A stretch of DNA of 64,000 nucleotides, from the NCBI GenBank assembly GCA_905178155.1, contig CAJINV010000002.1:81128-145127 (forward strand). The letters are read 5' to 3'. The position numbers were made by a program, and so were the translations under genes. Origin of the DNA: Amoebophrya sp. A120. Lineage: Eukaryota > Sar > Dinophyceae > Syndiniales > Amoebophryaceae. Below, piece after piece: positions 1 through 11,573 of this stretch (the stretch's first letter is position 1; each line of letters opens with the position of its first letter). The notes beneath the pieces were generated by a model. The model had not been told where the DNA came from, searched no databases, and worked only from the letters and a program-made list of their open reading frames with translations.

Positions 1-74
1 AATTTTTGGCACGATCCAGATTCAGCATGACAAGTTTCATTCTTTCAAGACCCAGACATTTTTGCAATCAAATA
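1..74. mobile_element. F1 introner, truncated by window edge
   Basis: Right half of an F1 element ending in the AGACCCAGACAT terminal repeat; it separates the last visible exon of G1 from sequence outside the window. Confidence 0.7.
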
Positions 75-496
75 AGCAAATGTGCTCGTCCCGCATATAG
101 AGTTCGTTTTTCTTTTCTTTGCTTAGTATAGAGTTCTCAGACGTTACACGACTGTCAGCTGCTACATCATTTGTCATGCTTAACAGACTGCTTTAACAGC
201 TGCGACATCATTTGTCATGCTGCATATTCGCTATCGCCCCCCGCACGATCAAGGTACTTCGCATGACAAGTCTCTCATGCGGCGCATGGAAACCCTTGTT
301 GCGAAATCTGTAATGCAAGACGCGTTACAGATTTCGCATGATCCTCTTTTACTTTGTACTAGCTCCTGTTCTCTCTTTTACTTTTGCTGTTCTTGCATCA
401 CAAATTAGCGATGCAACAGCTGGCCATCCTGTAACGTTTGAGAGTTCCATATTGCACCCGAGGTCTGCGACAGACCATCACCCGCTTCCTCGTTAC
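75..496 (-). CDS. G1: hypothetical protein, partial (runs off left edge)
   Basis: Two minus-strand exon pieces (about 496-456 and 118-75) separated by an F3 introner. Removing the introner with one TTGC duplication gives a continuous frame with a basic KKRK stretch, as in a nuclear localisation signal. The upstream end is bounded by a possible 3' splice site (CAG before 496). The downstream exon ends at an F1 introner that is cut by the window edge. A second frame is also open in the upper exon, so the reading is uncertain. No family recognised. Confidence 0.4.
123..451. mobile_element. F3 introner in G1
   Basis: F3 terminal repeats at both ends (GAGTTCTCAGACGTTACA and its inverse), flanked by TTGC at 119-122 and 452-455. 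Confidence 0.8.
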
Positions 497-1645
497 CTGA
501 ATTTCGGTTTCTTCAAGTACTCCGTTTTCATTGTCGCTAAAAAGCTTATCATCTTCAAGAAGCATCACGAATTTTTTGATGCAGGAAGCATGACAATTTC
601 AATTTCTTTAGTAGTGCCGTCCGGCTTGTCCTTTCATATGGGACGTGCTACCATCAACATTTCATCTATAATCTTATTGTACCAGAATCCGCATCGTAAT
701 ATTTCATTTCGGGATCTTGATATCCTGAAGAAAATCACCCCCCGCACTTTTTTGGAGTGGTGCATCAAACAAACGCAAGACCTGGCCATGATTATTTGCG
801 CATTACAAATTCCTTTGCGCATTACAAAATCCTTTGCTCTGAAACACGGCAATGAGCACGAAAAAGAGACACAAGGTTCATTAAGGGTGATTTTATTGCT
901 CCGGATACGAGTCCGTCCTTGTCCTTTTTCCCCTGCTTGCCTGGTGGTTGTCCACGGAAAAAAAACCTGTGTGCTAGTGGTACGGACGATTGTAGTACTA
1001 CCTCACATCTACTTTTTCTGGGACTACAAGTAGTAGAAGTCCTCTATGCCAGGAACAGAATTATGAAGGTTGCGTTTTTTTCCCTCGATGTCACAACAGA
1101 GTTTTTTTCTGTTTGGTACACTACCGTCGCGACCCCCCGCACGGCCAGATGTGTTGTTCGTCGAGCCACCCCCGCCGGTTATAACATTCAAGACCGACCT
1201 ATAGTGGGAAAATTAGCCTAGTAGAAGTGCCTTCTCGTCGTGAAGATTTGTGATGCTGTCTTGAAGTAAGTTTCGTATAAATAACCAGATTAAGTATTCT
1301 AGCTGCGACTCTGCAGCAGCTTCAAAAATTTTCGCATGAACAAAAACTCGGTTTACTCACCCGTGGAGCAGGATGAATGCGTAGTCATGCTGGACAAGCT
1401 GCATGACAAACCTACGTTGAAGACGAGATGTATTTCTGAACAGGCTTTGTTCTTTTTCGTATTGCATGCTTGTGTCCGGGGGCGGCGACCACCAGCTGCA
1501 CTGGATTGGAGACCCAATCCCAAGAATAAGTACGATAGAGCTCTTCTTGCTCCCATCTGACACTGCCAACATCGGCAATAAAGAACCGCTAATAATAAAT
1601 CGGCCTCCCTGCTCTAGAATGAGTACTTATTCTTCATCTCTGACC
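497..1645. other. No gene resolved
   Basis: Short open stretches exist on both strands and introner-core motifs (GCATTACAAATT near 800-830) are present, but no pair of terminal repeats or confident exon can be assigned. Confidence 0.3.
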
Positions 1646-1861
1646 TCATGGTGGACAGACTACATCTGTGTGGTGCATGCACATGAAAGATTCCACCCTC
1701 CGTGATTGGTCACGAGCCAGCATTTTGTTTTTCATATCGGTACTACCATTCGCAGAACCATACCCGTTCGCTGCTTCGTTGTTGAAATCGCCATGCGCAC
1801 CTGCATTGTTTGGGACAGTTACTTCTCCGAATCCAGATGGATCAACTGAAGAAAAATTCAT
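1646..1861 (-). CDS. G2: possible low-complexity exon
   Basis: Open frame of 71 codons, rich in Gly, Asn and Ala, beginning with ATG at 1861 and reading through FGEVTVPNNAGAHGDF. Composition resembles other disordered exons in this window, but no splice partner was found. Could be spurious. Confidence 0.3.
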   Translation of the reverse strand: MNFSSVDPSGFGEVTVPNNAGAHGDFNNEAANGYGSANGSTDMKNKMLARDQSRRVESFMCMHHTDVVCPP

Positions 1862-2469
1862 CCCTGCTTACTGGTACCTAGATCGATGCAGGGGAGACAA
1901 CAATGCGCAAATTAAAGACTGAAATGTTGAAACTTGCTTCAAGAATATCTGCATGACAGCCTTGTTCTCCTTTGCACTAGAAAAGAGAATCTTCCTTACC
2001 AATCTGCCACCCCAAATCCCGGTTTTTCTGCGCGAGTTTGGGGATTATCAGCCTGAAAAATTCTAGCACAGGCTAATCTGTCATGCAAGTTTGGTTCTTG
2101 GTGAATTACGAAGAACGAAAAAAGCAGTCAAACCCCATGTCTCGTTGCTTGGGTCGTAGATGAGAGCATCGAAAACATCATTCATCACACAGCATTATGG
2201 ATGATTTTGCTACAGACTTCTCAGTGCAGCACTAAAAATAACGGTAGGCTGCCACTTATGCTAGCATCTTTCAGATGAATAGCCAGCAGTTGCATTGTGG
2301 GAGTATGGAGGAATAACACGGAGGCGCGCTTCTGCTCTTTTCTTCGTCATCCTCTACTTCGAGCTTCACAGTACTATCGGGACGAACCGCTGCAGATTAA
2401 AATAATCAAAAGTTCACTTTCACGACATTTATGCAGAAGAACAAATCTGCGCCATGACAAAAAGGCTCG
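1862..2469. other. No gene resolved; 3' flank of G3
   Basis: Contains scattered GCATGAC/GTCATGC motifs but no matching terminal repeats. The 3' end of G3 may extend into this stretch; one continuous frame runs to a stop at 2374. Confidence 0.3.
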
Positions 2470-5400
2470 GAGATGAATCAAGCACGTGCTTCCTGGTCTT
2501 TCTTCGTGATATCTGTCTCCATCGCCAAACGCGGCCTTATATTTCCGCTCTTGCGCCGTTATTTGCGCGTCGTACTGCCCTATGGATTGCAAATACATCT
2601 GGACGATCTGGTAGGTCGAGTTTGTCATGCGAGCTCTGGACGACAAGGAAGAAACCTGTATTGCATGAGCAACAAAAGAGATTCGCCGACGCATCGCAAA
2701 GTGCGCCGGTGGAAACTTGTGACGCTGTAGCCCGCACTCCAAATCTTCGCTTCTGGGCCATACAAATGCTGAACGACAAGCCGTAGCAAGACAAATCCAG
2801 AGCCAGAGTTTTTTTCTGTTGATATCTACGATTCTGCTTGCCACGTCTTTGGCCTCTAGTTCCAGGCGCGCTTCCTCTTTATCCTCAGTAAAAACGTCCG
2901 CTCCCACCAATTTGTCATGCTGATCTGCATCTACGGGATAGTGTAAGCGCTTGTGATGCGCATCCCCGGAAGAGGCATTTCTACTCGTCTCTCGGTGCAA
3001 ATCTTGATCCTACAAAGAAGAGATCTAGCAGGAGCTTCTTCATGCGTCTGAGAGAAATAGCTTGGGATGCATTTACATTCTTCCCAAAACTTCTGCATTT
3101 GTGTTGCCAACTTCTAAACGTGAAAAAAGTCGGGGGAACAATAGCGTTTTTCCACAGGATAATCTTCGCCCTGTTTTCTCTTCTGTTGCTTGTACGACGC
3201 TATGTGCTCTTGCGCTTCGGCCATCTGCGGCCCGAGGGCTTTTTCGATCCTTCGCAGGTCGCGCTCGCGCTGCAGCTCGGCGGCAGGTATTCAGCAGACG
3301 AAACGCAGACCTTCACTGAAAAAAAGTATCGATTTGCGATGCGGGGGTTTTCGGTAACATCACAAAAAAGCTCATCTGTTTCGCTGTTCATCAGCATGAC
3401 AACTTTAGTAGTTATCGTGCCTCGTCAATCTCTACTCAATGACGCGAGCTACAAGTACAGGAGACTTTGGTCTCCACGATCGGAACTTGCATCGCGTATT
3501 GGAAGATAATGCATTCGTGTACGTCTATATTTCATACGAAGTTTCATACATTTTCATGGTGACAGCGACAGGATCCGCAACACAAGTTTTTTTTTTCTGG
3601 CATGGATCTGCATTTTTCTTGGATAGCGCGGACAGCCCTCTGGTACACATTATGGAGTTTTCAAATGTTACGTTTGCAACTGTTAAGTACATGAATTGGT
3701 AATGCAAGAGTGGCAAAATTGAAAGGGCGGAGATTGAGCGTTTTGCATTACAGACTTGGGCTAGATTCGAATACTATTTAGCGAGTCGCGACCCTGTCAT
3801 ACGAAGCAGCCTGATCAAGGTCATATAGCTACTCAGTGCAAATTTGCATGACAAATCCATGAAGCAGTTGAGAGTGTAACGTTTGAGAACCCCATACGCC
3901 TGGTCCGCCTCTTGTTGCTTCTGGTCCAGCTCGCGCTCCAGCCGCGACAGTCTCTCTTTTGCCTCCTGCTCTTTTTCACCTGCACGGATTTGTGCCTCTT
4001 TCGCGGTGGAAGCCTTCTCCTTGCAATCCCATCCTGTGCGAAAACGTCCCTGCCTGAAAATATCGTAATCGTGCTGCGCTCGAGAAGCCGCATCACAAAT
4101 CTTGAACCGTATGGTAAATGTAGCGTGACACTAAATTCGAAAACAATATTAAGTTAGAAAATGGTGGTCCTCATGTAGTGGTAGTTGGGGCTGCGCATGC
4201 AAGGTGCCTTCAGCGTGCAAATCTGCGTGAGCGACGACTTGTCTGGGTTGGGCACGTTTTATACACGGGATATTTCCTTTGCGCGCACGATCGCACTTGT
4301 GCGGGAGTCTCGCAGCATCTTCAGCAGCGCTAGCGCTTGATGCTGCGGCGATTGGTATTGGATATCAGTCGCCGCGGCATCTGCCCGGGTGTAGTCCGCA
4401 CCGAGGGTCTCCCATGCCGTCTGGTCAGGGGCGGATTTGTATCAAAAGGAAAAATCCCCCCTCCCCATATCAAAGCGGAAATCTGTGATGCAGATTTGTT
4501 GTCACAAATCAGCTTTGTCATGCTACACGGGAAAAGATGCGGACTGTAGTGCTGGGTGGCGTGGGGGAGCCTTGCATCTTCAGCATGATAGGAGGCAGCT
4601 GAGAGTGGGAAACAGCATGACAAATTTCCTGCAAACGAGACCACGACTGCGGCTCTTGGCCTTCTAGCATGACAAGTCGATTTGTGACCTCAAATCCTGC
4701 ATCACAGATTTCCATTTCGATATGGGGAGGGGGGATTTTTCCGTTTGATAATTTGTTTTCCTTCGAGTTGGACGCGATGTTGTCAACACTGGATAAATTG
4801 CAAATAGTATCGTACAAGTACCAATTCTTGCATTGCAAATTTGCTCAGAAGGGGCATCAAACCATAAGTGTATTTGTAATGCAGGTCGTTCTTCATGTAG
4901 TACAGATTTCTCATGCGGTTTTGGGATCAATAATCAGTGTATTTGTAATGCTGGTCGTTCTTCTTTTTGTACAGATTAATATTTACATTGCTTGACTTCT
5001 GGGTTCTGGTACGGCAAACCCCCGGCGACAGGTGACCTCGACAGGTGACCTTGACAGGTGACCTTGACAGGTGACCTTGACAGGTGAACCGCGACAGGTG
5101 ACCTAAGCCCTAAGGCTAGCGCGGCCTACGCCCCTGTCTTTTATGAAATAAACACGAAAACGAAATATTTGCGACACGACGAAAAATGGGAAAGATAAAA
5201 CTGCAAAAAAAAAACAACACAGAAAATCAAAATGAAAAAGATAAAAGCGCAAAAACGCAAAGAAACTGCCTCTACAGAGAAAGGAATATTTGCGCTGCCA
5301 TGCAAAAATAGGAAAGGGCTTATCTCTGCAACGCGCATCCGATCCAGGGGATAGCTGCTTGCTTTTCCCTGCGTTACTCATGGGAAATGAATTTTGGCGC

Positions 5401-6337
5401 AATGCTAGAGAATTTGTTTGCCGCCACGCAGAGCTATTTCAATTGCTTCAATTTTTGTTTTGTCTTGCAAAATGCAGGGCACCAAATTCATCCGTTTGCC
5501 ACTAGCGCTTCGCGCACTAAGTCACTATGCGCGCGCCTGGTGTGAGGCGAGGGGCGGACGCTGTCCGCCCCGATGCCGAACACCCCTCCCCCACTAGCGC
5601 TTCGCGCACTAAGCCACTATGCGCGCGCCTGGTGTGAGGCGAGGGGCGGACGCCGTCCGCCCCGATGCCGAACACCCCTCCCCCACTAGCGCCACTAGGG
5701 ACGGGCACAAGGCCCCAGCGTGGGGACCCTGTCCCCACGCGTGGGTCTTGTTTCTCATGCGGTTTTAGGATAGGGATAGCAATAGCTGCTCCCAGCACAA
5801 TACTTTTGCAGAAGATACAAGTCCGTTGTTCCCGCCGCCCCCGGGCTGCAGCAGCATGGCTTGTTTCTGCTTCTTCTCCCCTTCACCGGTGGCCGGAAAC
5901 TGAAGTATCGCACAGAAAATCCCTAGCAGTGTTCTTGTACTTGTATTTGCAAAGCAAACAACATGAAACTACGACTGCGGCCCACGCGCAACTACATTTT
6001 GATTTTTTAGTGCAAAAGAAAGGGGGCGGCGTGGCCCCTACTGGCATGCTCCGTAGATGGTCCCCTGGGAAGAATGGATGAAGAAAATGCTACAGGTTAT
6101 TTTTGTGTTGCAACGAGGAACCATGACAACATCGCTAGTACTGTCTTTCTGTGGGATAGTCATATTCAGAGTGTGCTGGTGTTTCTTGTTCGGTAGCACC
6201 GGCGGGTTCATCGGCAGCTTTGATTGGGGTTGGTGTGCGGCAGGTTGCTGCTGTCCGTTGTGGGATCTCATCGGCTGGCTCTCCGCACCTTGGGCGAAAA
6301 ACATCTTGGTGATTTCGTAACGTACTTCTGCTTCCAA
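2470..6337 (-). CDS. G3: long coiled-coil protein split by at least six introners
   Basis: Start ATG at 6337. Exons about 6337-6122, 5899-5819, 4791-4751, 4440-4275, 4022-3897, 3650-3627, 3287-3163, 2879-2826 and 2580-2474. The first intron (5900-6121) is ordinary GT-AG with phase 0. Duplication-exact joins read in frame, for example SKENKSAPDQTAWE, SAIVRAKEKASTAKEAQ and KQGEEEARLELEAK. The F3 junction at 3651-3896 can be a GC-AG intron (CAG|GCG...CAG|AGG). The N-terminus is Gln/Pro/Gly-rich; from about residue 150 on the protein is charged heptad-like coiled coil rich in Glu, Lys, Arg and Gln. This suggests a structural or scaffold protein; no named family. The join between 3627 and 3287 and the C-terminus are unresolved. 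Confidence 0.7.
2581..2825. mobile_element. F1 introner in G3 (degenerate ends)
   Basis: Terminal repeats have drifted from the F1 consensus (CATCTGGACGATCTGG left). Removal joins DVASRIV to GQYDAQIT in frame, so it still behaves as an intron; probably an older copy. Confidence 0.65.
2880..3162. mobile_element. F2 introner in G3
   Basis: F2 repeats at both ends with a TCTT duplication (2876-2879, 3163-3166); the frame reopens as QGEEEARLE. Confidence 0.85.
3288..3626. mobile_element. Possible unclassified introner in G3
   Basis: Weak inverted ends (TATTCAGCAGACGAAACGCAG on the left reading plus, TATCCAAGAAAAATGCAGA on the right reading minus). Lies between two coiled-coil exons; no clean duplication found. 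Confidence 0.4.
3651..3896. mobile_element. F3 introner in G3
   Basis: TATGGAGTTTTCAAATGTTA at the left end and its inverse at the right. On the minus strand a GC-AG intron fits in phase 0. Confidence 0.8.
4023..4274. mobile_element. F2 introner in G3
   Basis: TCCTT duplication at 4018-4022 and 4275-4279; F2 repeats just inside. Confidence 0.85.
4441..4750. mobile_element. F4 introner in G3
   Basis: AAAAATCCCCCCTCCCC left, inverse right; six-base duplication ATTTGT at 4435-4440 and 4751-4756. Confidence 0.9.
5027..5104. repeat. Minisatellite, six copies of about 13 bp
   Basis: Unit GACAGGTGACCTT repeated six times with small variants (ACCTC, AACCGC). Confidence 0.9.
5501..5690. repeat. Two 92-bp tandem copies plus a stub
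   Basis: Copies at 5501-5592 and 5593-5684 differ at few positions and contain the palindrome GGCGGACG(C/T)CGTCCGCC. Clearly higher in GC than the surroundings. Confidence 0.9.
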
Positions 6338-6939
6338 ACGTCGTTCACGAGGAATCTAGCAACAACTGCTTAGAGCTTGACTTACTTCTACTGCTGTTCA
6401 TAAATTACAAGATGAAGTTGCAGGATGTAGTTTATTGCGTACGGAAGTAGACTTCGGTTAAATAACTTTTGAGGAAAGAAGAAATCTAATCTTGTCACTT
6501 GCACGACCCTACGAAGTTGTACGAGAAGCATCCGATTTTTTTCGAAGTCTCCCCGGGTCTCTCGTCAGTCTCTCATCCACACTACGACGACTCCGACCAC
6601 GTGTAAAGTATGTAGTAGTCCCCAGAGTCAAGAAACCGAGAAGCCGATAAATTAAACTTTTGCTGGTATACATTGATTCGAAGGTCAATGTAGTTGCATC
6701 ATATCATATAACGAGTCGATCGAAGAACACACTGATCAAGTTCTTTCAAGGGTGAAGCCAATAGGCTTCCATAGCTCACTGGCACAACTTTTGCCAGCGC
6801 ATGCTATAACACTCAAAGGGATGCTGACACGGCGGCCACTACTAAAAATCTTTGCTGTAGTATATTCTGCGCTGCAGGTAGAGTTATTTTCATCCGCGTT
6901 GATCGTGAAGCGACTAAAAAAACATCCTCCCCCAACCGG
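6338..6939. other. Intergenic, upstream of G3 and downstream of G4
   Basis: AT-rich; probable promoter and 5' region of G3. No repeat, RNA gene or clear regulatory motif identified. Confidence 0.4.
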
Positions 6940-8884
6940 TCACTCCGCGGCACCCGCCCACTCCAGCTCTGCACAGAGCCTGCGCCACCGTGCCTGGGAG
7001 GGCTCCCCGGCTCTGCGCTGGAACTCGAAGACCTCCCCGATCGTCTATCAGAACGCAAACCGCCCCGGCCCCAGAAAATTACCGTAGGGGATTTTCATGC
7101 CCTTCGTGCACATGCAAGTTTATTGATGTACAGGAGGACAGCGAGCGTTTGTACTGCAAAAAACTAGGGGTTGCGAAGCTCGCCCTGTAGCGGCAGCAGC
7201 TGCAACAGCCCAGTTGTAAGACTCTGGATCACGACTAAGTCACGGAAATAATTGTTATATCTGGATGATGTTCTTGCCAGAGGACCTGTAGTACCATTTG
7301 CATTTGCAGAAGTTTCCACTAAGTAGTTGCCCGCGGTACTGCAATCTATCAAAGTTTCTGACTACGGGGCACTCTGTTTCAATCTTATACCGTTGCCATG
7401 CGCAACTTTGCGATCTCCGCGTGGGTCAGGGCGTAAAAGCGGTAAGTCTGCCATCCTGAGCAAAAACGTCCCTAACCCAGAGTTGTCATGCAGAGTTGCA
7501 ATTACAGGATCGCCTGTAATGCGGATCCCCAAGAGAGCTAGTTGCAATGATATTTTGGCATTTCTAATGCTGTAAACAGGATACTGTTACTGGGGCGATG
7601 GCCGCCCTTGCTAATGTGCGAGAAAGTTGTCATGCGTGACTTCCAAAATTTCTGGATTTGTGTTTCATGCTGATCCTAACTTGATTCTGCGATGGGGACA
7701 TTTTTACTTAGGATACCTGCAACGACTGCACCAACAGCTCCATCCAGTGAAAAAATAATTGCACCCCATATTCACGACGTTGGTGAGCACCCAGTACTTA
7801 CCACAAGTCCAGATTCTGATTCTGTACAAAACACGCATGACAAATGGGGTCCTGCTCCACACAGCACTACTTGTGAGTACTGACTGAACTGCCACTTATT
7901 TTCCTCACAGAGCCAACTTGCTATAAATAAAGTAGAAACTATTATGAAACTCCGGTTTTCGTGCCTGGGAGCGGAAAGTTGCAGTAGTCGTGTGATGTTC
8001 TAACAAATGCAGATTTGGACAGCAAATATGAAGATGAAGTTCTTTTACACAAGATAATTTTGTCCTGTACCTTCATGGCGTTCGTGCCGCGCATCAACTT
8101 TCGGAAAGGCCCTGCTGCCATCAATTCTGGTGGCATATGCGGGAAAAAAAACACACCAATACTGAATTATCCGAAATCGTCTCTAGTATAGTGCGTTGGG
8201 TTGCGAGCCGGGGCCACATGACAACGGAAACGTGAAGGTCTGTCTTGTTTCCGATATTTGCAACTCGCCAATCTGAATCGTGGATGTTCCCGGAATCTGC
8301 GAACCAAATACTGGGCATGACGAGTTACATATTCTTGACACTGCAGCATGGGTGTTTTTCTCCGTGATACGGTATGACAACCTCGGTTTCCCCGTCCTCC
8401 ATAATGACATCCTCGTCTTTGTGATGCATTGCAACTAGGTTGCCTGGGTCTCGATACTTGTGACCATGCTGGAGTACAACGAAACACAAGGACGCCGACA
8501 CCTCAAGTGACCGTCCTGGAGCATGAAAACTTTTTGAACTGCCAGCACGTGTTAGCTATTTTGCATCACAAACAGTGAATTTGCGTGACAAGAAACGGGG
8601 GATCCTGGTCATGCGCATGACAGATTTGAAATTCATACTAGCCAAACATGGCACAACTTGCAGTCTTCCAGCAGACCCAAACATATTTGCGCTGCGTACT
8701 CCTGTTCTGACGCCTCAGCGACCACCCCCTGCGCTGCGGATGAGAGATTGGTAGTGCCCTGATATTCTTTGCCCATTTTGTGAAGGGTCGTGTCGCTAAA
8801 AAGCAACGGTTCTAGATAGACATAGATTCTTTCCTCGAGATATAATCGTCTCGACTTGTCATGCGTCTCTACGTGTAGGAACAA
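6940..8884 (-). CDS. G4: hypothetical protein of about 180 residues, six exons
   Basis: ATG at 8884, stop at 6940-6942. Exons about 8884-8698, 8421-8370, 8134-8071, 7737-7717, 7447-7391 and 7044-6940. The last four join by GT-AG introns, all phase 0: NAMK|LLVQSLQ|TYRFYALTHA...MAT|TIGEVFEF. The fourth exon is a 21-nt microexon. The C-terminus is helical and Arg/Glu-rich (QARWRRLCAELEWAGAAE). The intron at 7045-7390 has weak inverted ends (TATCAGAACGCAAACCGCCC), as if it were an eroded introner. No family recognised. Confidence 0.75.
7452..7715. mobile_element. F2 introner in G4
   Basis: F2 repeats at both ends; the intron is GT-AG (7448-7716). Confidence 0.8.
8135..8369. mobile_element. F2 introner in G4 (diverged)
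   Basis: Ends read GGGAAAAAAAACACACC and GGGTGTTTTTCTCCGTGATA, related to F2; it separates the exon ending EVVIP from the one beginning PELMAAGPF. Confidence 0.65.
8422..8696. mobile_element. F1 introner in G4
   Basis: Diverged left end (GCCTGGGTCTCGATAC) and a clearer right end (CAGCAGACCCAAACATAT). Confidence 0.7.
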
Positions 8885-9137
8885 AATTAATTTTTGTGTT
8901 AATGCTTCTGAACAGACGAAATACGTACGATAGTAGAGAAAGAGATATAATGTATGATCCTGCTGTACCTCGTCCTGTCAATACACAGCTACTGTGTCAA
9001 GAACAAGCGCATCGGATGAAACTAAAAACAAGGACGCCTAATAAAGAACAACTGAGTTGAAGGTGCAAAAATAGAATCGACTATCGCAACCCCCTGCTAC
9101 AATCGAGATCGCGTTGATGGTGGCTACTAGTTTATTC

Positions 9138-9335
9138 TTAGCACAACCAGATCGGTTTTACTTTTACTCCTGGGATCTCCGCAACGCTGATCATCTGTGC
9201 CTTCCAGACTAAAACACAAGATCCGGGCACATCAAACGCTTCGGGCCTGCTCGGCAATGTAACTGGAGTTACCGTCTTAGACTGCACAAAAAGAACTCTT
9301 TTCTCCAGAACAGCGACGCTTTTTATTGCCGCCAT
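9138..9335 (-). CDS. G5: possible 65-residue protein
   Basis: Uninterrupted ATG-to-stop frame with balanced composition (SVAVLEKRVLFVQSKTVTPV near the N-terminus). It has no introner and no recognised family. Could be one exon of a longer gene. Confidence 0.45.
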   Translation of the reverse strand: MAAIKSVAVLEKRVLFVQSKTVTPVTLPSRPEAFDVPGSCVLVWKAQMISVAEIPGVKVKPIWLC

Positions 9336-10204
9336 CTGCTACTAGAAATTCTACTAGCAGGGTATGTCACTGCAATATCAAACTCCCTTTCAATCCTACC
9401 GAAGGCCCAAAGCCTGGTCGAAGTGGGGTTCGAATGATATCCCTGTAAAGCTGCTGTTGAAGATCACAATAAATTTATCTTTTTTACACTTCTATACCGC
9501 TCACCTACTCTTCTTGTGCCGCTGCTTAGACACCATGGAGACACTTCGTTCTTTTTGTCGCGGCTTTATTTTGTGCACAAGTATCAATTTTGATGGTATC
9601 TTGAAACAGCATCAATCTGGTGCTGCAGGCCTCGCGGTCATCGCTTCATTTAGTGTGGATGATTAGGAAGTACAAAACATCAAACTGATCGTTGCAAGGT
9701 ATTGTAAATTTTGCGAAAAGTTCGAGAAAACATTGTGCGAAACATTAACATTGCCATAGTTGAAACAAAACGAATTTGATGTTGCTCGCAACATAACTGT
9801 GGCTGATTGCATATTAGGCATTTTCAAAAAAGTTCTAGGAAAGGGTGAATATAGAAACTTGTCTGTCGTGTTCATTTTGCAAGATTTTCGTGAGAAGTTC
9901 GGGCAAGTAGAAACTACCTGTCTGTGTTCGTTTTAAAGAAACGCTGTTGGAGTCAGAACTATAGCGAAACGTATGTCGAATTTGTTGATATTTGCAACTG
10001 AAACTGAAACTGAAACAGTAAATTTTTTGAAAAGTTTGGGTAAAAGTGAATGAGAAACTTTTTTTCAAAGAAACGCCGTTGAAGTAGTAGCAGTAGTTGT
10101 AGCAGTAGATGAAGTCAGAGCTAGAACGAGGAAATACAACCCGTATAAATTCCGTTTGTCTTCAGTGTTGGCACCAGGACTGCATGGATTCTGCTACCTT
10201 CACT
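9336..10204. other. No gene resolved
   Basis: AT-rich, with loosely repeated GAAACTACCTGTCTGTGTTCG-like stretches on both sides of 9900. No confident exon. Confidence 0.3.
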
Positions 10205-11450
10205 TTCCGCCTTGGAGGAAGGGGGTCGTGCTGGGTGCGTACTATCAGAAAGAGGAGCAGCCGCTCATGCCGAATTGAGGTCTATTTCTTTCACAAGCAA
10301 TACATAGGCTTTTTTCTTCCTGTCAGTCTGTCATGCATGACAAACAGATTTTCATTTCATGCAACCCCTTCTGGCTTCCTTCTGCATGACAAAAATACTG
10401 GCAGAGTGGGCGAGCTGCGACTCATAAAAACATCACGGACTGTCGGCTGAGCGTTCGTGTCCACGAGAAAAACCTCGCCTTCCCCCAGCACATACGGCGG
10501 GAAAAATCATTTTATTTTTCATGTGCCGATGGCGATGCCATCTGATCATGAAAAAAGTGTTTCTCCATGCAGCGCTGAATGTGGGAGGGGACGAACAGAG
10601 AATAGCACGGCATACGCTTGTATCAAATGCAAATATGTCTGCATCTGGAAGAGTGCGCGACTTGTCATGCTGCTTTTCCATGGCCCATGAGGTCAGGAAT
10701 GCAGGACCTAGCATGACAGATTCTGTGCGATCTCTCTCATGCCCATCCTGCATGAGAAACTCCCTCCCGACTTGGTCAAAACTGGACGACTTTTTGTAAT
10801 CAAGCAACACAGATTTTTGCATGCTTCAGATTTAGCATGACAAGTTGCGATCTTCCAGGAGACCCAGACATCTTTACATTTGATAGCTTGGAGCCGAAGT
10901 TGCGGAGATTCGAATTCCACACTGTATGCAACGAAAAAATGTGCCCATGCAGTCAGTTATGGGAGGAGGTTTTACGGTGAGATGCAAGATAAAATTTACG
11001 AAGTCATGAATCATGGGTAAGTACTGTTTTTGCCATGCGAGAAGGACAGCATGATTCGGCCAGACCATGCAGTACACGACCTTTCCATGATATGGGCACA
11101 AGCTTCAACGTTGGATAGTGTATCAATGTTGGGAGCGGTTGTTGTGATTTGATCAGAGCAATTAAATTTAAATCATACCAACAAAATGTGACATGCAAAT
11201 GCCACCACGATTTCACACTTTGGAACACGGCGGTGCAGTTCATGCATGACAAGCAGTGAGTCGTGTGCTTCTCGGGGTCATAGTGATAGTATATTTTCTC
11301 TGGCAAAAGAAGAGGTGAAGGAAAATGTGCATCAAAGTCAAGATATTGCATCTTCAATACCGCCGGCGCGACGAATCGCGATGTAGTCGCAGATCTGGAT
11401 GCTGCGAGTCCGAGTGGTTTTTTGGACCCGATGCTGCTGGACGCCTGTAG
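10205..11450 (-). CDS. G6: multi-exon hypothetical protein or two adjacent genes
   Basis: Good minus-strand exons are seen. One frame runs from about 11445 to a stop near 10998 and contains PEKIYYHYDPEK and the cysteine cluster HCLSCMNC. Others are about 10920-10886 plus 10620-10522 (joined as NFGSKRMPCYSLF across an F1 introner) and 10500-10400 (PPYVLGEGEVFLVDTN). The last may end in LQGGK and a stop near 10210. How the 11.0-11.4 kb exon connects to the rest is not resolved. A 20-bp palindrome at 10501-10520 separates two exon pieces that are in different frames. Confidence 0.5.
10501..10520. repeat. 20-bp near-perfect palindrome inside G6
   Basis: GAAAAATCATTTTATTTTTC: both arms match the outer ends of F4 introners (GAAAAATC). 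May be a deletion product or footprint of an F4 element. Confidence 0.5.
10621..10885. mobile_element. F1 introner in G6
   Basis: F1 ends with GCTTG duplicated at 10616-10620 and 10886-10890; the frame reopens across it. Confidence 0.9.
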
Positions 11451-11573
11451 TTATCATTTCAAAAGGATCTAACTGCCCAATGCTCGTCATACTAGGACCA
11501 ATCAGGCAAGAGCCCCATGATTTTGTGTTTCATGCGTGACAAACAGAAATGGAACGTTGGCTGATCATCGTCT

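Larger units (their letters stand above)
4797..5816. mobile_element. F5-bounded composite intron in G3
   Basis: F5-like ends (GCAAATAGTATCGTACAAG left; ATACTTTTGCAGAAGATA right) lie about 1 kb apart, far longer than other F5 copies (about 145-180 bp). The interior holds a minisatellite and a GC-rich 92-bp tandem repeat, so it is probably an introner enlarged by later insertions. Confidence 0.55.
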
